This document shows, piece after piece, positions 34,189-46,559 of a stretch of DNA of 64,000 nucleotides (the first letter of the stretch is position 1; every line of letters begins with the position of its first letter). The DNA lies in contig NC_058518.1 in the NCBI RefSeq assembly GCF_904849725.1, forward strand, positions 505,535,225 through 505,599,224, written 5' to 3'. Under the pieces are notes generated by a model that saw nothing but the letters and a program-made list of their open reading frames with translations, had not been told where the DNA came from and ran no database searches. The position numbers were made by a program, and so were the translations under genes. The stretch comes from Hordeum vulgare subsp. vulgare. Its lineage: Eukaryota; Streptophyta; Magnoliopsida; Poales; Poaceae.

Positions 34189-34965
34189 TTCTTAAAAGTT
34201 TTCCCTGATTTCTATTAAGATAAGCACATGTCTCCTGCAACTGTAAAAAAAAACATGTATCATGCATGAAGGTGATTTGTTTTTTTCTCATGTGATGTTG
34301 CAATCGATAGCGAAACTACTGCTGGTGGCCTTAATCTTCAGCTGACTTCGCGAGCGTGCAAACGCCACAACGTGCCTACACATGTGTTTTACTTGCTATT
34401 CTTAACGGAGAATAGATCACATTTCCAAAACGCGTGCTCTAGATTCTGACACGGGGTGGCTGGGCAACAACAGGAAGCCAACAAAACCCTGCCCAGAGTC
34501 GGTTCAACCAGCGGCTTAAACATGGAACCGCAGAACGTACGGCAGCTGGCCGAAGCCATGAGCTCGAGGCTGAAAGTGACGGTGAGGGATCCAAACCGGC
34601 CGCCGCCCCAGGCACGCTTGCTTTTCGTCCCGTACTCAGCTTGGACGGCCACGGCCGTATCCGGACGGGTCAACTGATCCTTTTCTTCGCCGGGTAGTCT
34701 TCCTCGCAGCAACACGTACGTACGCCGCTCGAGCTCGACACCGGAGGAGTTGGAGCCCGGAGTGTAACGTCGGTGTCATGGCGAATATCGAACGTATCGC
34801 TGCCACCGGCCGGCCGGGGTTCCGTCAACCGGAGAGCAACGAATATCATAGTATCGACCGAGCACATTCGGCAGAATCTTTGTGGCCATGATGGCTGTAT
34901 TTTAGACGACCTCGAAAAGGTTTTGCATTTGATAGAAGCGAACGGTCTCGCGGCTTGTAACGTTC
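34189..34965. other. Gene-free, moderately GC-rich stretch
   Basis: Small overlapping ORFs on both strands at about 34389-34999 have no domain I recognise. It could be a captured gene fragment or low-copy host DNA; I do not call a gene. Confidence 0.35.
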
Positions 34966-34968
34966 TAA

Positions 34969-35270
34969 GAGCATCTACAACCGCGGTTTGCAAATTCACG
35001 CCCTCAAACTCCCGCGGTCATGGATGTATCACGCCTTCGTGGGAATTGACCGATCACTCATTAAATTTGTTCGTTCATATTTAAGTCTTTCCTATTTCAT
35101 CCCTTAAACTCATACAAAGTCATGCAAAAGAAAATCGTACGTACTACATACTATCCTATTCTTCGTCGTCATCAGAGATGCCCTCCGGCTCATCTTTGTC
35201 CGCCGCAGCCTGAGCCGCCTTCACCGCAGCCCATGCCGCCTCCATCTGCTGCTTACAGATAGGTTGTAGC
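34969..35270. mobile_element. Harbinger-like MITE carrying a coding remnant
   Basis: The left border is TAA|GAGCATCTACAACC and the right border GGTTGTAG...CTAA is an eroded inverse. Inside, the minus strand has about 30 open codons ending in an acidic stretch (DDDEE then stop) and rich in Ala/Lys, like the tail of an ORF from a larger parent element. Boundaries and class are tentative. Confidence 0.4.
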
Positions 35271-35700
35271 TAACACACATGCAACCGGAGTTGAGGATGA
35301 CATGCTACTCTGCACGCAGATTCACATCCTCCACCATCGCTGGTGCCTCCTCCTCCCCCCACAACACTAACAAATATCATAATAGTGGTTTCTAGTGTAT
35401 ATTAGGCAGTCATATTCATCGAAAATTCTAGGGCATGCTCGTCTAGTTTCACTTCGTTTGATTTGGTGCAAATGAGATGTCTTACACAATTATCAAATTA
35501 AAAATGATGCATTATTTAAATATTGAAATCAAGTTATCATAATTTTCATTATTATACTAGACACCATCGTAAAGAGAGATATTCTAATTGAACTTAACTT
35601 CGCCAATCGAATTGCTTTGGTTATGTGTGGTATACCCTATTAGTATGTGGTGTGAAATTACGCTTCTGCAAATTTAGGCTCAATTTTATCCATTTAATAA
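35271..35700. other. Gene-free AT-rich stretch
   Basis: Nothing recognised before the promoter-like region of the older retroelement. Confidence 0.4.
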
Positions 35701-35729
35701 TCTTTCACATGTAATGTATACGTGTATAG

Positions 35730-36420
35730 TGTTTACTAGTATAAGTTTTAGTTGGGCCCTCCCTCTTGGGCCCCGGGGCGGTCGCCCCCTTTGCCCGACC
35801 TATGGACCGGCCGTGAGTGAATGTGATCGGACCCGTCTTCCCTCTATGCTAAGCTCAATCCAGTCTATTCTCAATTCTTCATATGCGTTCCATTTGACAC
35901 TTGTTCAAAGTCCTCACTGAGTCCTTGTCAGCTGATGACTTTGCTACAAAATCCTCAAATCTTTAAAAAAATCTTACCGTTACTACTCTAACTGCACCCA
36001 CTACTCACGATAGGATAACCACGATCTCCACTATCTCCACCGCTTCGTGCGTGGGTAGCCCGTGTCATGCGGAGATGAAAGGGCACGAGCAGTTCCGTTC
36101 AAATATTTCGCTTCAGAACGTTTTCACCTGAGCTATAAATAGCCCCTTCCACGCCTCCAGTGAAAAACTCTTCTCTCACTCTCGTCTTCTCTGCTCGAGC
36201 TCAAAACCTAGCACCGCCGCTAGCAATCTTCGTCGTCGGTGAGGACAGCTTCACTGCCTCGACCTCGCCGTTGCCGGACTCACACCGACTGCGGAACATC
36301 TCCCTCCGCCGCCGCCGTAGTTGTCTTCAGTCGCCAAGTTAGGGAACTGAAGATCTGAACGGGAGAGCTTCTGTTTTTACTTTCACAGTTCATCGTGTTC
36401 TTCATACAGGGTAATTAAAA
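35730..36420 (+). promoter_or_regulatory. LTR-like promoter and leader of an older retroelement
   Basis: GAGCTATAAATAGCCCC at about 36130 is a strong plant TATA context. It is followed by a leader rich in CTCTTC and CCGCCGCC, then AATTAAAATC. The arrangement resembles the U3/R/U5 part of an LTR ahead of a coding region, but I cannot see a second copy or the exact TG...CA ends, so this remains an inference. Confidence 0.4.
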
Positions 36421-36966
36421 TCTTATTCTACTGCCCATGTTGATCCATTTATTTTCTTTAAATCTGTGAAATCAGTTATTCCTTAGAAAATCCTTCAGTT
36501 GTGCACACCCATGTCTAGAACACCTGATGAATTTCACTAAGTTACAAAATTCTTCATGAGATTCCTCAATTGTGTAAATTTCGGAATCTGCACAACTCTC
36601 GAACCCAAGATCAGAATGCTTAGTCAAATTCCTCAACATTGTACTCGTCAAATTCCTCGACCTGAGTCATTTTTAAATTCCTCAAATCTGAGAACGCATA
36701 TGACCTCTCCAAACTCTTCGCACCTATACTCTGTTCAAAGGTACAAAATGTCAGCTGATGAATCACTAGGTTCTCATCAACTTAACTCATTTGCAGCATT
36801 TCTTGAAGAAACTATACTTCTGTCATCAGATTCCTCAAGAATACAAATTCCTCAGCCAAAACCTCAGCTGAAGAGAATGGAGGATGAAAGAAAATAGAAG
36901 GGTGGCAAGAAGCTAGAAACCAACACTACTTTCGAGATACCTGAAGAAATATATGATGATTATTGC

Positions 36967-39063
36967 ATGCCTGATGAAGAAATTCATGGGAAAGGAACCA
37001 CTGCAAAACGTAAGATCAGGCTTCAAATAATTGAACGCAGATGGGCAAAGGAGTGGAAAGAATACAAGTATGTCACTCCAAAGTATGCCAAGAAGTTTGC
37101 CCTCAAACCTCCTTGCAAAAGACTGTCTCTGGGAGACCAACAAAGTGCCCATCCCTCCAGCATGGTCACAGTTGAAGACTATCCTGAAGAAAAAGGCAAG
37201 TATTTGGCCAAGTTGAAGAAAAAGGCAAATGAGGCTATAACAAAATTCAATGAGGACTCTGCTACTGCGGCTGTTGCTGCCTCCTCCTCAACTGTTGAGG
37301 CTTCTGCTACAGAACAACCTCCCAAGAAGACACTGGTAAAAATGGCTGGTGTCAAATCAAAGCCCTCAACGACATTATGTAAAGAGCAAATTCCTCACAC
37401 ACAAACCTCAACGGCTGCAAAATCCTCAACTGCTGCCAAGTCCTCAATTGCAGCAAAGTCATCACTACCTCTGCAGCCACATCCTAGTCATCAAACAACG
37501 ACTCCAATTTCCTCAATGCCATCTGCCTCTGGCTGAGCTCACAAATCTTCAACTGGCATACTGAAGACTAAGATGACTGTTGGGAGAGGAACAAGGCCCA
37601 ACCCAAACAAAGTTACCCTCACTATTCCTTCTGCATCAGAAGGAAGTGATGAATATGATGATGAAGCTCTTCAAGCCATTATCAGGAACAAACAAAAAAG
37701 GGTTGCACAAGCTACTGGAAACATCATTCCCCACGCACTAGATCCAAAAGTGGTGTTGGGCTTCATTTATCTTTGGTATGAAGATCCAAACACACTCATT
37801 GATGATTTGAAGCTTCCACCTGGACCCAGCCACATGGTAACATCGTTCACCAATGAAGCAAAATGGAAGCATCATTAAGCCAAACAAGCTCGGGCTGCAA
37901 AGGTTAAAAAAGGAGAATTACTTGAAACGAAATCTCCTCAACCTGACGCGAGAGCAACTTGTCTCTACTCAAGCTGAGCTGAAAACTCTCACTTACAAAT
38001 ACAAAAGTCTTCATGCGGACCGAAAGGGAGTAAAAGTGAGGTTTGTCAATGTTGCAACTGACACCATTGCTGAATACAACAACAGGGTTGCAGCCCCAAA
38101 GCAACCAACTATTGCTCAGAGCAACTACATAGTACAACTGGCTGATGAAGATGAAAAACCTGCTGCTGATGAACCTGCTCATGATGAAACTGCTGAAAAA
38201 TCTACGAGGCCTGAAACTGCCTATGCAATGCGTGAAGAAAATGCTCCTTCACCAATGTCTTCAAAAGTGAAGAAAGTGGCACTTCCTCAGATGTGAAGAA
38301 AACAAAACTGCTCAGAACGAAGCCAAAAAGAGAAAGGCATCAACATATTCAAAGTCTTCAGAAGCAAAACGCCTGAAGACTTTGCCTACTTCATCATCGG
38401 CTCCAGTTGATGCAACCCCTCTCAACGTTGCACCACCGTACATCATTGTACCATTTGGTGAAGAACATACCAATCCAGAAAGGGATGAGAATCCCTCTGC
38501 AGCATCCATACCAATAGATGAGGAAATTCAAGCTCACCAATTTACTCAAGTCTCAACACCTCCTCCTGAGAACCGAGAGACAACTGCTGAAGAAAAAGAG
38601 GATGACGTGGACATTGCCTGCACCACACGTGTAATCCATGATGACTCCTCGGAAAAGGCTCATCCAAATTTGCCAATGACTTCTCAAATTCCTCAAACTG
38701 CTGAATCCCCTGCAGCAACGGAAGTTCTGACTGGCTTTGAAGAAAAGAACTCACTTGTGAAATCAGCACCAGACCAAGAATCAACTGCATCAGCCAATGA
38801 AAATGCAAATGAAACTGATGTACCTGAAACTACATCTGCACCAACGACACATCAAATTCCTCAAACTGCAAAACAAGTGCCTGAAGAAATTGCCTTGGCA
38901 CAAAGTAAAGATACAACTCCTGGACCAGTTGTTGAAAATCCTGAAACCGCAATTGTGGTGGCCAAAATTCCTCAAGCTGATGAAATTACACATCAAAATA
39001 TTCAACCAAAGCCTCATCAGCCATACTCAAAGAGGCCAAAGTTTCTGAAAGCATATTTCATCA
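36967..39063 (+). pseudogene. Broken ORF of an older retroelement, Gln-Ile-Pro-Gln-rich
   Basis: The ORF starts MPDEEIHGKGTTAKRKIRLQ and runs in three frames: open to TGA at 37534-37536, resuming in the same frame to TAA at about 37878. It then shifts frame near 37930 (LTREQLVSTQAELKTLTYKY, a coiled-coil-like stretch), and shifts again before 38382. The early part is basic (RKIRLQIIERRWAKEWKEYK); the late part is rich in Pro, Glu, Thr and Ala and repeats (Q/K)IPQ. I recognise no protease, RT or integrase. Position behind an LTR-like leader suggests a gag-like or extra ORF of an LTR element whose remainder would lie beyond Athila element 1. Function unknown. Confidence 0.5.
39059..39063. repeat. 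Putative left target duplication of Athila element 1
   Basis: CATCA precedes the TGATACG start of the LTR. The matching right copy would lie outside the window, so this is unconfirmed. Confidence 0.4.
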
Positions 39064-40595
39064 TGATACGTCCATTTTGCATCATGTTTTCATGTTGATA
39101 TTTATCGCTTCTTTGGCTGTTATTTCACTTCACGGTACTATTCTTATGCCTTTTCTCTCTTATTTTGCAAGGTTTACATGAAGAGGGAGAATGCCGACAA
39201 CTGGAATTCTGGCCTGAAAGTGGAGCAAAGTTGAGATACCTATTTTGCGCAACTCCAAACGCCGTAAAAATCAACGAGGATTTTTTTCCTGATTTATCAA
39301 AAATACTGGGTCGAAGAAGTACCAGAGGGGCACCAGGGGGTGCCCACAAGCCTGCACGGCGCCGCCACACCCCCAAGCCGCGCCATGAGGGCTTGTGGGC
39401 AGCCCACTGGCCCACTGGCCCACTGCCCCCCCTCTTTGCTATATGAAGGGTTTCATCGAGGAAAAAAATCAAGGATGAGCTTTTTCGTGGATTCGCCGCC
39501 GCCACGAGGCGGAACTTGAGCAGAACCAATCTGGAGCTCCGGGAGGACGATCCTGCCGGGGAAACTTCCCTCCCGGAGGGGGAAATTGTCGCCATCGTCA
39601 TCACCAACACTCCTGTCATCGGAGGGGACTCATCACCATCAACATCTTCATCAGCACCATCTCATCTCCAAACCCTAGTTCATCACTTGTAACCAATCTC
39701 CGTCTCGCGACTCCGATTGGTACTTGTAAGTTTGCTAGTAGTGTTGATTACTCTTTGTAGTTGATGCTAGTTGCATTATTTGGTGGAAGAGTTTATGTTC
39801 AGATCCTTGATGCTACTCATTACCTCTCTCGTCATGAATATGATTATGCTTTGTGAGTAGTTACTTTTGTTCGTGAGGACATGGGATAAGTGATGCTAAT
39901 AGTAGCCATGTGAATTTGGTATCCGTTCGGTATTTTGATATGTTGTATGTTGTTTTTCCTCTAGTGGTGTTATGTGAACGTCGACTACATAACACTTCAC
40001 CATTATTTGGGCCTAGAGGAAGGCATTGGGAAGTAGTAAGTAGATGATGGGTTGCTAGAGTGACAGAAGCTTAAACCCTAGTTTATGTTTTGCTTCGTAA
40101 GGGGCTGATTTGGATCCACTAGTTTAATGCTATGGTTAGACTTTGTCTTAATTCTTATTTCGTAGTTGCGGATGCTAGCGAGAGGGGTTAATCATAAGTG
40201 GGATGCTTGTCCAAGTAAGGGTAGTACCCAAGCGCTGGTCCACCCACATATCAAACTATCAAAGTAACGAACGCGAATCATATGAACATGATGAAACTAG
40301 CATGACAGAAATTCCCATGTGTCCTCGGGAGCGTTTTTCCTCCTATAAGACTTTGTCCAGGCTTGTCCCTTGCTACAAAAGGGATTGGGCCACTTTGCTG
40401 CACCATTGATACTTTTGTTACTTGTTGCTTGCTACGAATCATCTCACCACACAATCACTTGTTACGAATAATTTCAGTGCTTGCAGATATTTCCTTGCTG
40501 AAAACCACTTGTCAGATCCTTCTGGTCCTCGTTGGGTTCGACACTCTTACTTATCGAAAGGACTACGATTGATCCCCTATACTTTTGGGTCATCA
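39064..40595 (+). repeat. 5' LTR of Athila element 1 (1532 bp)
   Basis: It starts TGATACGTCCATTTTGCATC and ends ACTTTTGGGTCATCA (TG...CA). It is homologous, in inverse orientation, to 55341-56871. It contains a GC-rich hairpin (39341-39352 pairing exactly with 39390-39401) followed by GCTATATGAAGGG, a candidate TATA region. Confidence 0.9.
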
Positions 40596-40606
40596 AGACT
40601 CTTTTC

Positions 40607-40624
40607 TGGCGCCGTTGCCGGGGA
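40607..40624 (+). other. Primer binding site, tRNA-Asp type
   Basis: TGGCGCCGTTGCCGGGGA lies 11 bp after the LTR. This sequence is complementary to the 3' end of plant tRNA-Asp and is the usual Athila primer site. Confidence 0.85.
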
Positions 40625-40672
40625 GTGAAGCGCCTTTGGTAAGTGGATACTAATTTGTTGTCACTTGTCACT

Positions 40673-42120
40673 ATGGATACTAATCCTTTGAGGGGCTTGT
40701 TCGGGGTATCTTCACCTCGAACGGAAGCACAATGAGTTCCTCCTCAACCTGCTGCACCTACTAAAAATATTTGCTTTGAATTTCCTTCGGGTATGCTTGA
40801 GAAACTGCTGGCTAATCCTTTTACAGGGGATGGAACATCACATCCAGACTTGCATCTAATCTATGTAGATGAAGTTTGTGGTTTATTTAAGCTTGCAGGT
40901 TTGCCCGAGGATGAGGTCAAGAAGAAGGTCTTTCCTTTATATTTGAAGGATAAGGCGTTGACATGGTATAGGCTATGTGATGACACTGGATCATGGGACT
41001 ACAATCGGTTGAAATTGGAATTTCATCAAAAGTTTTATCCTATGCATTTAGTACATCGTGATCGGAATTATATTTATAATTTTTGGCCTCGTGACAGAGA
41101 AAGCATCGCTCAAGCTTGGGGGAGGCTTAAGTCAATGTTATATTCATGCCCCAATCACGAGCTCTCGAGAGAAATTATCATTCAGAACTTCTATGCTCGG
41201 CTTTCTCATGATGATCGCACCATGCTTGACACTTCTTGTACCAGCTCTTTTATGAAGAGAGATATTGACTTCAAATGGAATTTATTGGAGAGAATTAAAC
41301 ACAACTCTAAAGATTGGGAGCTTGAAGAAGGTAAGGAGTCAGGTATGAATTTCACGTTTGATTGCGTTAAATCCTTTGTTGAGACAAATACCTTTAGTGA
41401 TTTTAGCGCTAAGTATGGACTTGACTGTGAGATAGTAGCTTCATTGTGTGAATCCTTTGCTGCTCATATAGATCTCCCCAAAGAGAAGTGGTTTAAATAT
41501 CATCCTCCTTTAGAAGTCAATGTAGTTAAACCCACTCCAGTTGAAGAGAAAGTCATTGCCTATAATGATCCTGTTGTTCCCAGTGCTTACATTGAGAAAC
41601 CACCTTTCCCTGTTAGGATAAAGGATCATTCTAAAGCTTCAACTGTGATACGTAGAGGCTATATTAGAACACCTACACCCCCTGAGCAAATTAGAGTTGA
41701 ACCTAGCATTTCTATTATCAAAGATATTCTATCTCAAGAAGTTGAGGGACATAATATTCACTTTTGTGAAGATGCTGCTAGAATTGCTAAACCTCACGTT
41801 AGAGACAAACATAGGCCTGTCGTTGGCATGCGTGTGGTTTCTGTTAAGATAGGAGATCATTGTTATCATGGCTTATGTGACGTGGGTGCTAGTGTTAGTG
41901 CAATACCTCAATCCTTATACGATGAAATCAAAGATGAGATTGCACCTGTTGAGATAGAACCTATAGATGTCACAATTCAGCTTGCCAATAGAGATACTAT
42001 CTGCCCTGTGGGAATTGTTAGGGATGTTGAAGTCTTGTGTGGTAAAACGAAGTATCCTGCTGATTTCCTCGTTCTTGCTACCGCACAAGATAGCTTTTGC
42101 CCCATCATATTTGGCAAACT
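40673..42120 (+). pseudogene. Athila element 1 gag-protease
   Basis: It starts MDTNPLRGLFG at 40673, with TGA at 40733-40735; the frame then stays open from 40793. The gag core (FYPMHLVHRDRNYIYNFWPR...ESIAQAWGRLKSML) forms the capsid-like part. The aspartic protease motif CDVGASVSAIP lies at about 41878-41910. A deletion plus frameshift near 42120, after CPIIFGK, removes the link to the next domain. The zinc knuckle expected in gag is not evident. Confidence 0.85.
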
Positions 42121-43870
42121 GTCACTGTGGACTTTGAAGGTGTGTCACATGAGTTCAATTTCTCCAAGTTTGGTAGACAACCTCATGAAAAGGAGTTGCC
42201 TAGTAAGGATGAAACTATTGCCTTAGCTTCTATTGTCGTGCCTCCTACTGATCCCTTAGAGCAATACTTGCTTGAGCATGAAAATGATATGCATATGGAT
42301 GAAAGGGATGAGATATATAGAGTTGTCTTAGAACAATATCCTATCCTTAAGAATAACTTGCCTGTTGAACTGCTTGGGGATCCACCCCCACCAAAGGGTG
42401 ATCCTGTGTTCGAGCTTAAATAGTTGCATGATACTCTTAAGTATGCCTATCTTGATGAAAAGGAGATATATCCTGTTATTATTAGTGCTAGCCTCTCAGA
42501 GCATGGAGAAAAGAAGTTACTAAAAACTCTGAGGAAGCACCGTGCTGCTATTGGATATACTCTTGATGATCTTAAGGGCATTAGTCCCACTCTATGCCAG
42601 CACAAGATTAAAACTGATCCTGATTTCAAACCAGTTGCTGATCATCAAAGGATATTGAATCCTAAGATGAAAGAAGTAGTAAGAAAAGAAATACTAAAGC
42701 TCCTGGAAGCGGGTATTATCTATCCCGTTGCGCATATCGATTGGGTGAGTCCGACGCATTGCGTCCCTAAGAAGGGAGGCATTACCGTTGTCCCTAATGA
42801 TAAGGCTGAATTGATCCCACAGAGGATTATTACTGGCTATAGGATGGTGATCGATTTTAGGAAATTGAATAAAGCCACTAGGAAAGATCATTACCCTTTG
42901 CCTTTTATCGACCAAATGCTAGAAAGGCTGTCTAAACACACACACTTCTCCTTTCTAGACAGTTATTCTGGTTTCTCCCAAATACCAGTTGCACAATCTG
43001 ATCAGGAGAAAACCACTTTCACCTGCCCTTTCGGTACCTTTGCTTATAGACGTATGCCTTTTGGCTTGTGTAATGCACCTGCCACCTTTCAAAGATGTAT
43101 GATGGCTATATTCTCTGACTTTTGTGAAAATATTGTCGAGGTTTTCATGGATGACTTCTTCGTTTACGGGTCTTCCTTTGATGATTGCCTCAGCAACCTT
43201 AATCGAGTCTTACAGAGATGTAAAGACACCAATCTTGTATTGAATTGGGAGAAGTGCACTTTATGGTTAACGAAGGCATTGTCTTAGGACATCAAATTTC
43301 TGAAAGAGGTATTGAAGTCGATAAGGCTAAGGTTTATGCAATCGAGAAAATGCCATACCCCACAGATATCAAAGGTATAAGAAGTTTCCTTGGTCATGCT
43401 GGTTTCTATAGAAGGTTCATTAAAGACTTATCTAAGATTTCTAGGCCTCTTACCAATCTCTTGCAAAAGGATATTCCTTTTGTTTTTCACGATCGTTGTG
43501 AGGAAGCCTTCAAAATACTTAAGAGGGCTTTGATAACTGCACCTATTGTTCAACCACCTGATTGGAACTTGCCTTTTGAGATCATGTGTGAAGCTAGTGA
43601 TTATGTTGTTGGTGCTCTTCTAGGGTAAAGAGTTGACAAGAAGTTGAATGTTATTCACTATGCTAGTAAAACTCTAGACAGTGCCCAGAGAAACTATGCT
43701 ACTACGGAGAAGGAGTTTTTAGCAGTCGTGTTTGCATGTGAAAAGTCAGGTCTTACATAGTTGACTCCAAAGTCACTATTCACACTGATCACGCTGCTAT
43801 TAAGTACCTGATGGAGAAGAAGGACGCTAAACCTAGACTTATCAGATGGGTTCTCTTGCTACAATAATTT
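42121..43870 (+). pseudogene. Athila element 1 reverse transcriptase and RNase H
   Basis: RT motifs are visible: WVSPTHCVPKKGG, RMVIDFRKLNKATRKDHYPL, FGLCNAPATFQRCM and the active-site box VFMDDFFVY at about 43141-43161. RNase H-like sequence follows, but with TAG at 42421-42423, a one-base shift near 43255, TAA at 43626-43628, and further stops and loss near 43757 and 43866. Confidence 0.88.
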
Positions 43871-43873
43871 GAT

Positions 43874-44970
43874 TTGCACGTTGTCGACAGAAAGGGTGCT
43901 AATAACCCAGTAGCAGATAACTTGTCTAGGTTGGAGAACGTTCTTGATGACCCACAACCTATTGATGATAGCTTTCCCGACGAGCAATTAAATGTCATCA
44001 ATGCTTCACGTAGTGCATCGTGGTATGCTGATTATGCAAACTATATCGTTGCCAAATACATACGACCTAATTTCACGTACCAGCAAAAGAACAAATTCTT
44101 CTTTGACTTGAGACATTACTTTTGGGATGATCCTCACCTTTATAAGGAAGGAGTAGATGGTGTTATTAGACGTTGTGTACCTGAATATGAACAGGCACAG
44201 ATCCTACAGAAGTGTCACTCCGAGGCCTACGGAGGACACCATGCGGGAGATAGAACTGCACACAAGGTATTGCACTCAGGTTTCTATTGGCCCACTCTCT
44301 TCAAGGATTCCCGTAAGTTTGTCTTGTCCTGTGACGAATGTCAAAGAATAGGTAATCTTAGCAAACGTCAGGAAATGCCTATGAACTATTCACTTGTCAT
44401 TGAACCATTTGACGTCTGGGGCTTTGATTATATGGGACCTTTTCCAAAATCCAATGGGTATACTCACATCTTAGTTGTTGTTGATTACGTCACTAAGTGG
44501 GTAGAAGCTATCCCCACTAGTAGTGTTGATCAGAAGACCTCTATCAAGATGCTGAAAGAAGTCATCTTCCCTAGATTTGGAGTCCCTAGATATCTAATGA
44601 CCGACGGTGGTTCACACTTCATTCATGGTGCTTTCCGTAAAACGCTTGCTAAGTACGATGCCAACCATAGAATTGTGTCTCCCTATCACGCTCAGTCCAG
44701 TGGTCAAGAAGAGCTAAGCAATAGAGAGATTAAACTGATTCTGCAAAAGACTGTCAAATGGTCTAGAAAGAATTGGTCTAAGAAGCTCGATGATGCAGTG
44801 TGGGCTTATAGAACTACCTATAAGAATCCCATGGGTATGTCTCCGTACAAAATGGTGTACGGTAAAGCATGTCACTTACCTCTTGAGCTAGAGCATAAAG
44901 CTTATTGGGCAATCAAAGAGCTCAACTTTGATTTCAAACTTGCCGGTGAGAAGAGGTTATTTGATATTAG
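43874..44970 (+). pseudogene. Athila element 1 integrase, N-terminal and core part
   Basis: The HHCC zinc-binding region (H...[13 protein letters not shown]...CDECQRIG), core residues in FDYMGPF and TDGGSHF, and the glutamate in [12 protein letters not shown] are all present. The frame is open for 365 codons up to the copia insertion at 44971, where it reads into LTR sequence. The continuation is at 52659. Confidence 0.88.
44966..44970. repeat. Copia element 1 target duplication, left copy
   Basis: ATTAG, repeated exactly at 52659-52663 on the other side of the copia element. Confidence 0.92.
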
Positions 44971-45917
44971 TGTTGGGGAACGTCGCATGGGAAACAAAAA
45001 ATTTCCTACGCGCACGAAGACCTATCATGGTGATGTCCATCTACGAGAGGGGATGAGTGATCTACGTACCCTTGTAGATCGTACAGCAGAAGCGTTAGAG
45101 AACGCGGTTGATGTAGTGGAACGTCCTCACGTCCCTCGATCCGCCCCGCGAACAATCCCGCGATCAGTCCCACGATCTAGTACCGAATGGATGGCACCTC
45201 CGCGTTCAGCACACGTACAGCTCGACGATGATCTCGGCCTTCTTGATCCAGCAAGAGAGACGGAGAGGTAGAAGAGTTCTCCGGCAGCGTGACGGTGCTC
45301 CGGAGGTTGGTGATGATCTTGTCTCAGCAGGGCTCCGCCCGAGCTCTGCAGAAACGCGATCTAGAGGAAAAACTATGGAGGTATGTGGTCGGGCAGCCGT
45401 GAGAAAGTCGTCTCAAATCAGCCCTAATTGCTCCATATATATAGGAGGAGGGAGGGGGACCTTGCCTTGGGGTCCAAGGGACCCTCAAGGGGTCGGCCGA
45501 GCCAAAGGGGGGAGGACTCCCCCCCCCCAAACCGAGTTGGACTTGGTTTGGTGGGAGGAGTCCCCCTCCCTTCCCACTTCCTCCCTCTTTTTTTTCTTTT
45601 CCTTTGATTCTTTATTCTTGATGCATAGCCCCCTTGGGGCTGTCCCACCAGCCCACTAAGGGCTGGTGTGTCTCCCCAAAGCCTATGGGCTTCCCCGGGG
45701 TGGGTTGCCCCCCCCCCCCCCCCGGTGAACTCCCGGAACCCATTCGTCATTCCCGGTACATTCCCGGTAACTCCGAAAACCTTCCGGTAATCAAATGAGG
45801 TCATCCTATATATCAATCTTCGTTTCCGGACCATTCCGGAAACCCTCGTGACGTCCGTGATCTCATCCGGGACTCCGAACAACATTCGGTAACCAGCCAT
45901 GTAACTCAAATACGCAT
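44971..45917 (-). repeat. Copia element 1 3' LTR, truncated to ~947 bp
   Basis: It matches 50844-51783 with about 20 differences, many of them C/T or G/A. Similarity stops abruptly after AAATACGCAT at 45917. About 870 bp of the LTR's 5' part and the polypurine tract are missing. Confidence 0.88.
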
Positions 45918-46559
45918 ATAGTTATGGGGTCTGATCACGTCTTGCTTGTGAGAGAGGTTTTAGTCAACGTTTCTGAAACTTTCAGATCCGTGCGTTCTTT
46001 ACAAATCTTTATGTCATCTTATAGATGCTGCTACTACGTGCTATTCGGAAATGCTCCAAATATCTACTCTACTATACAAATCCGTTTCACTACTCATAGT
46101 TATTCGGATTAGTGTCAAAGCTTGCATTGACGTAACCCTTTACGACAAACTCTTTAACCACCTCCATAATCGAGAAAAATTCCTTAGTCCATTAGTTACT
46201 AAGGATAAATTTCGACCGCTGCTAGTGATTCAATCATGGATCACTCTCTGTACCTCTCAACATACTTTGAGTCAAGGCACACATCAGGTGCGGTACACAG
46301 CATGGCATACTTTAGATTCTACGGCTAAGGCATAGAAGACGACCTTCGTCTATTCTCTTTATTCTGCCGTGGTCGGGCTTTGAGTCTTACTCAAATTCAC
46401 ACCTCACAACGCAACCAAGAACTCCTTCTTTGCTGATCTATTTTGAACTCTTTCAAAAACTTGTCAAGTCATGCATCTTGTTGAAACTTCTATTAAGCGC
46501 TTTCGATCTATCTCCATAGATCTTTGATGCTCAACGTTCAAGTAGCGTAATCCAGGTTC

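Noticed and set aside
34389..34999. Overlapping ORFs on both strands in a GC-richer patch
   Set aside because: No recognisable protein family, and neither strand is favoured; possible fragment only.
45228..45659. ORFs inside the copia LTRs (also 51101-51655 and 62924-63414)
   Set aside because: The same LTR sequence occurs three times and the ORFs differ between copies through small indels. LTRs are non-coding.
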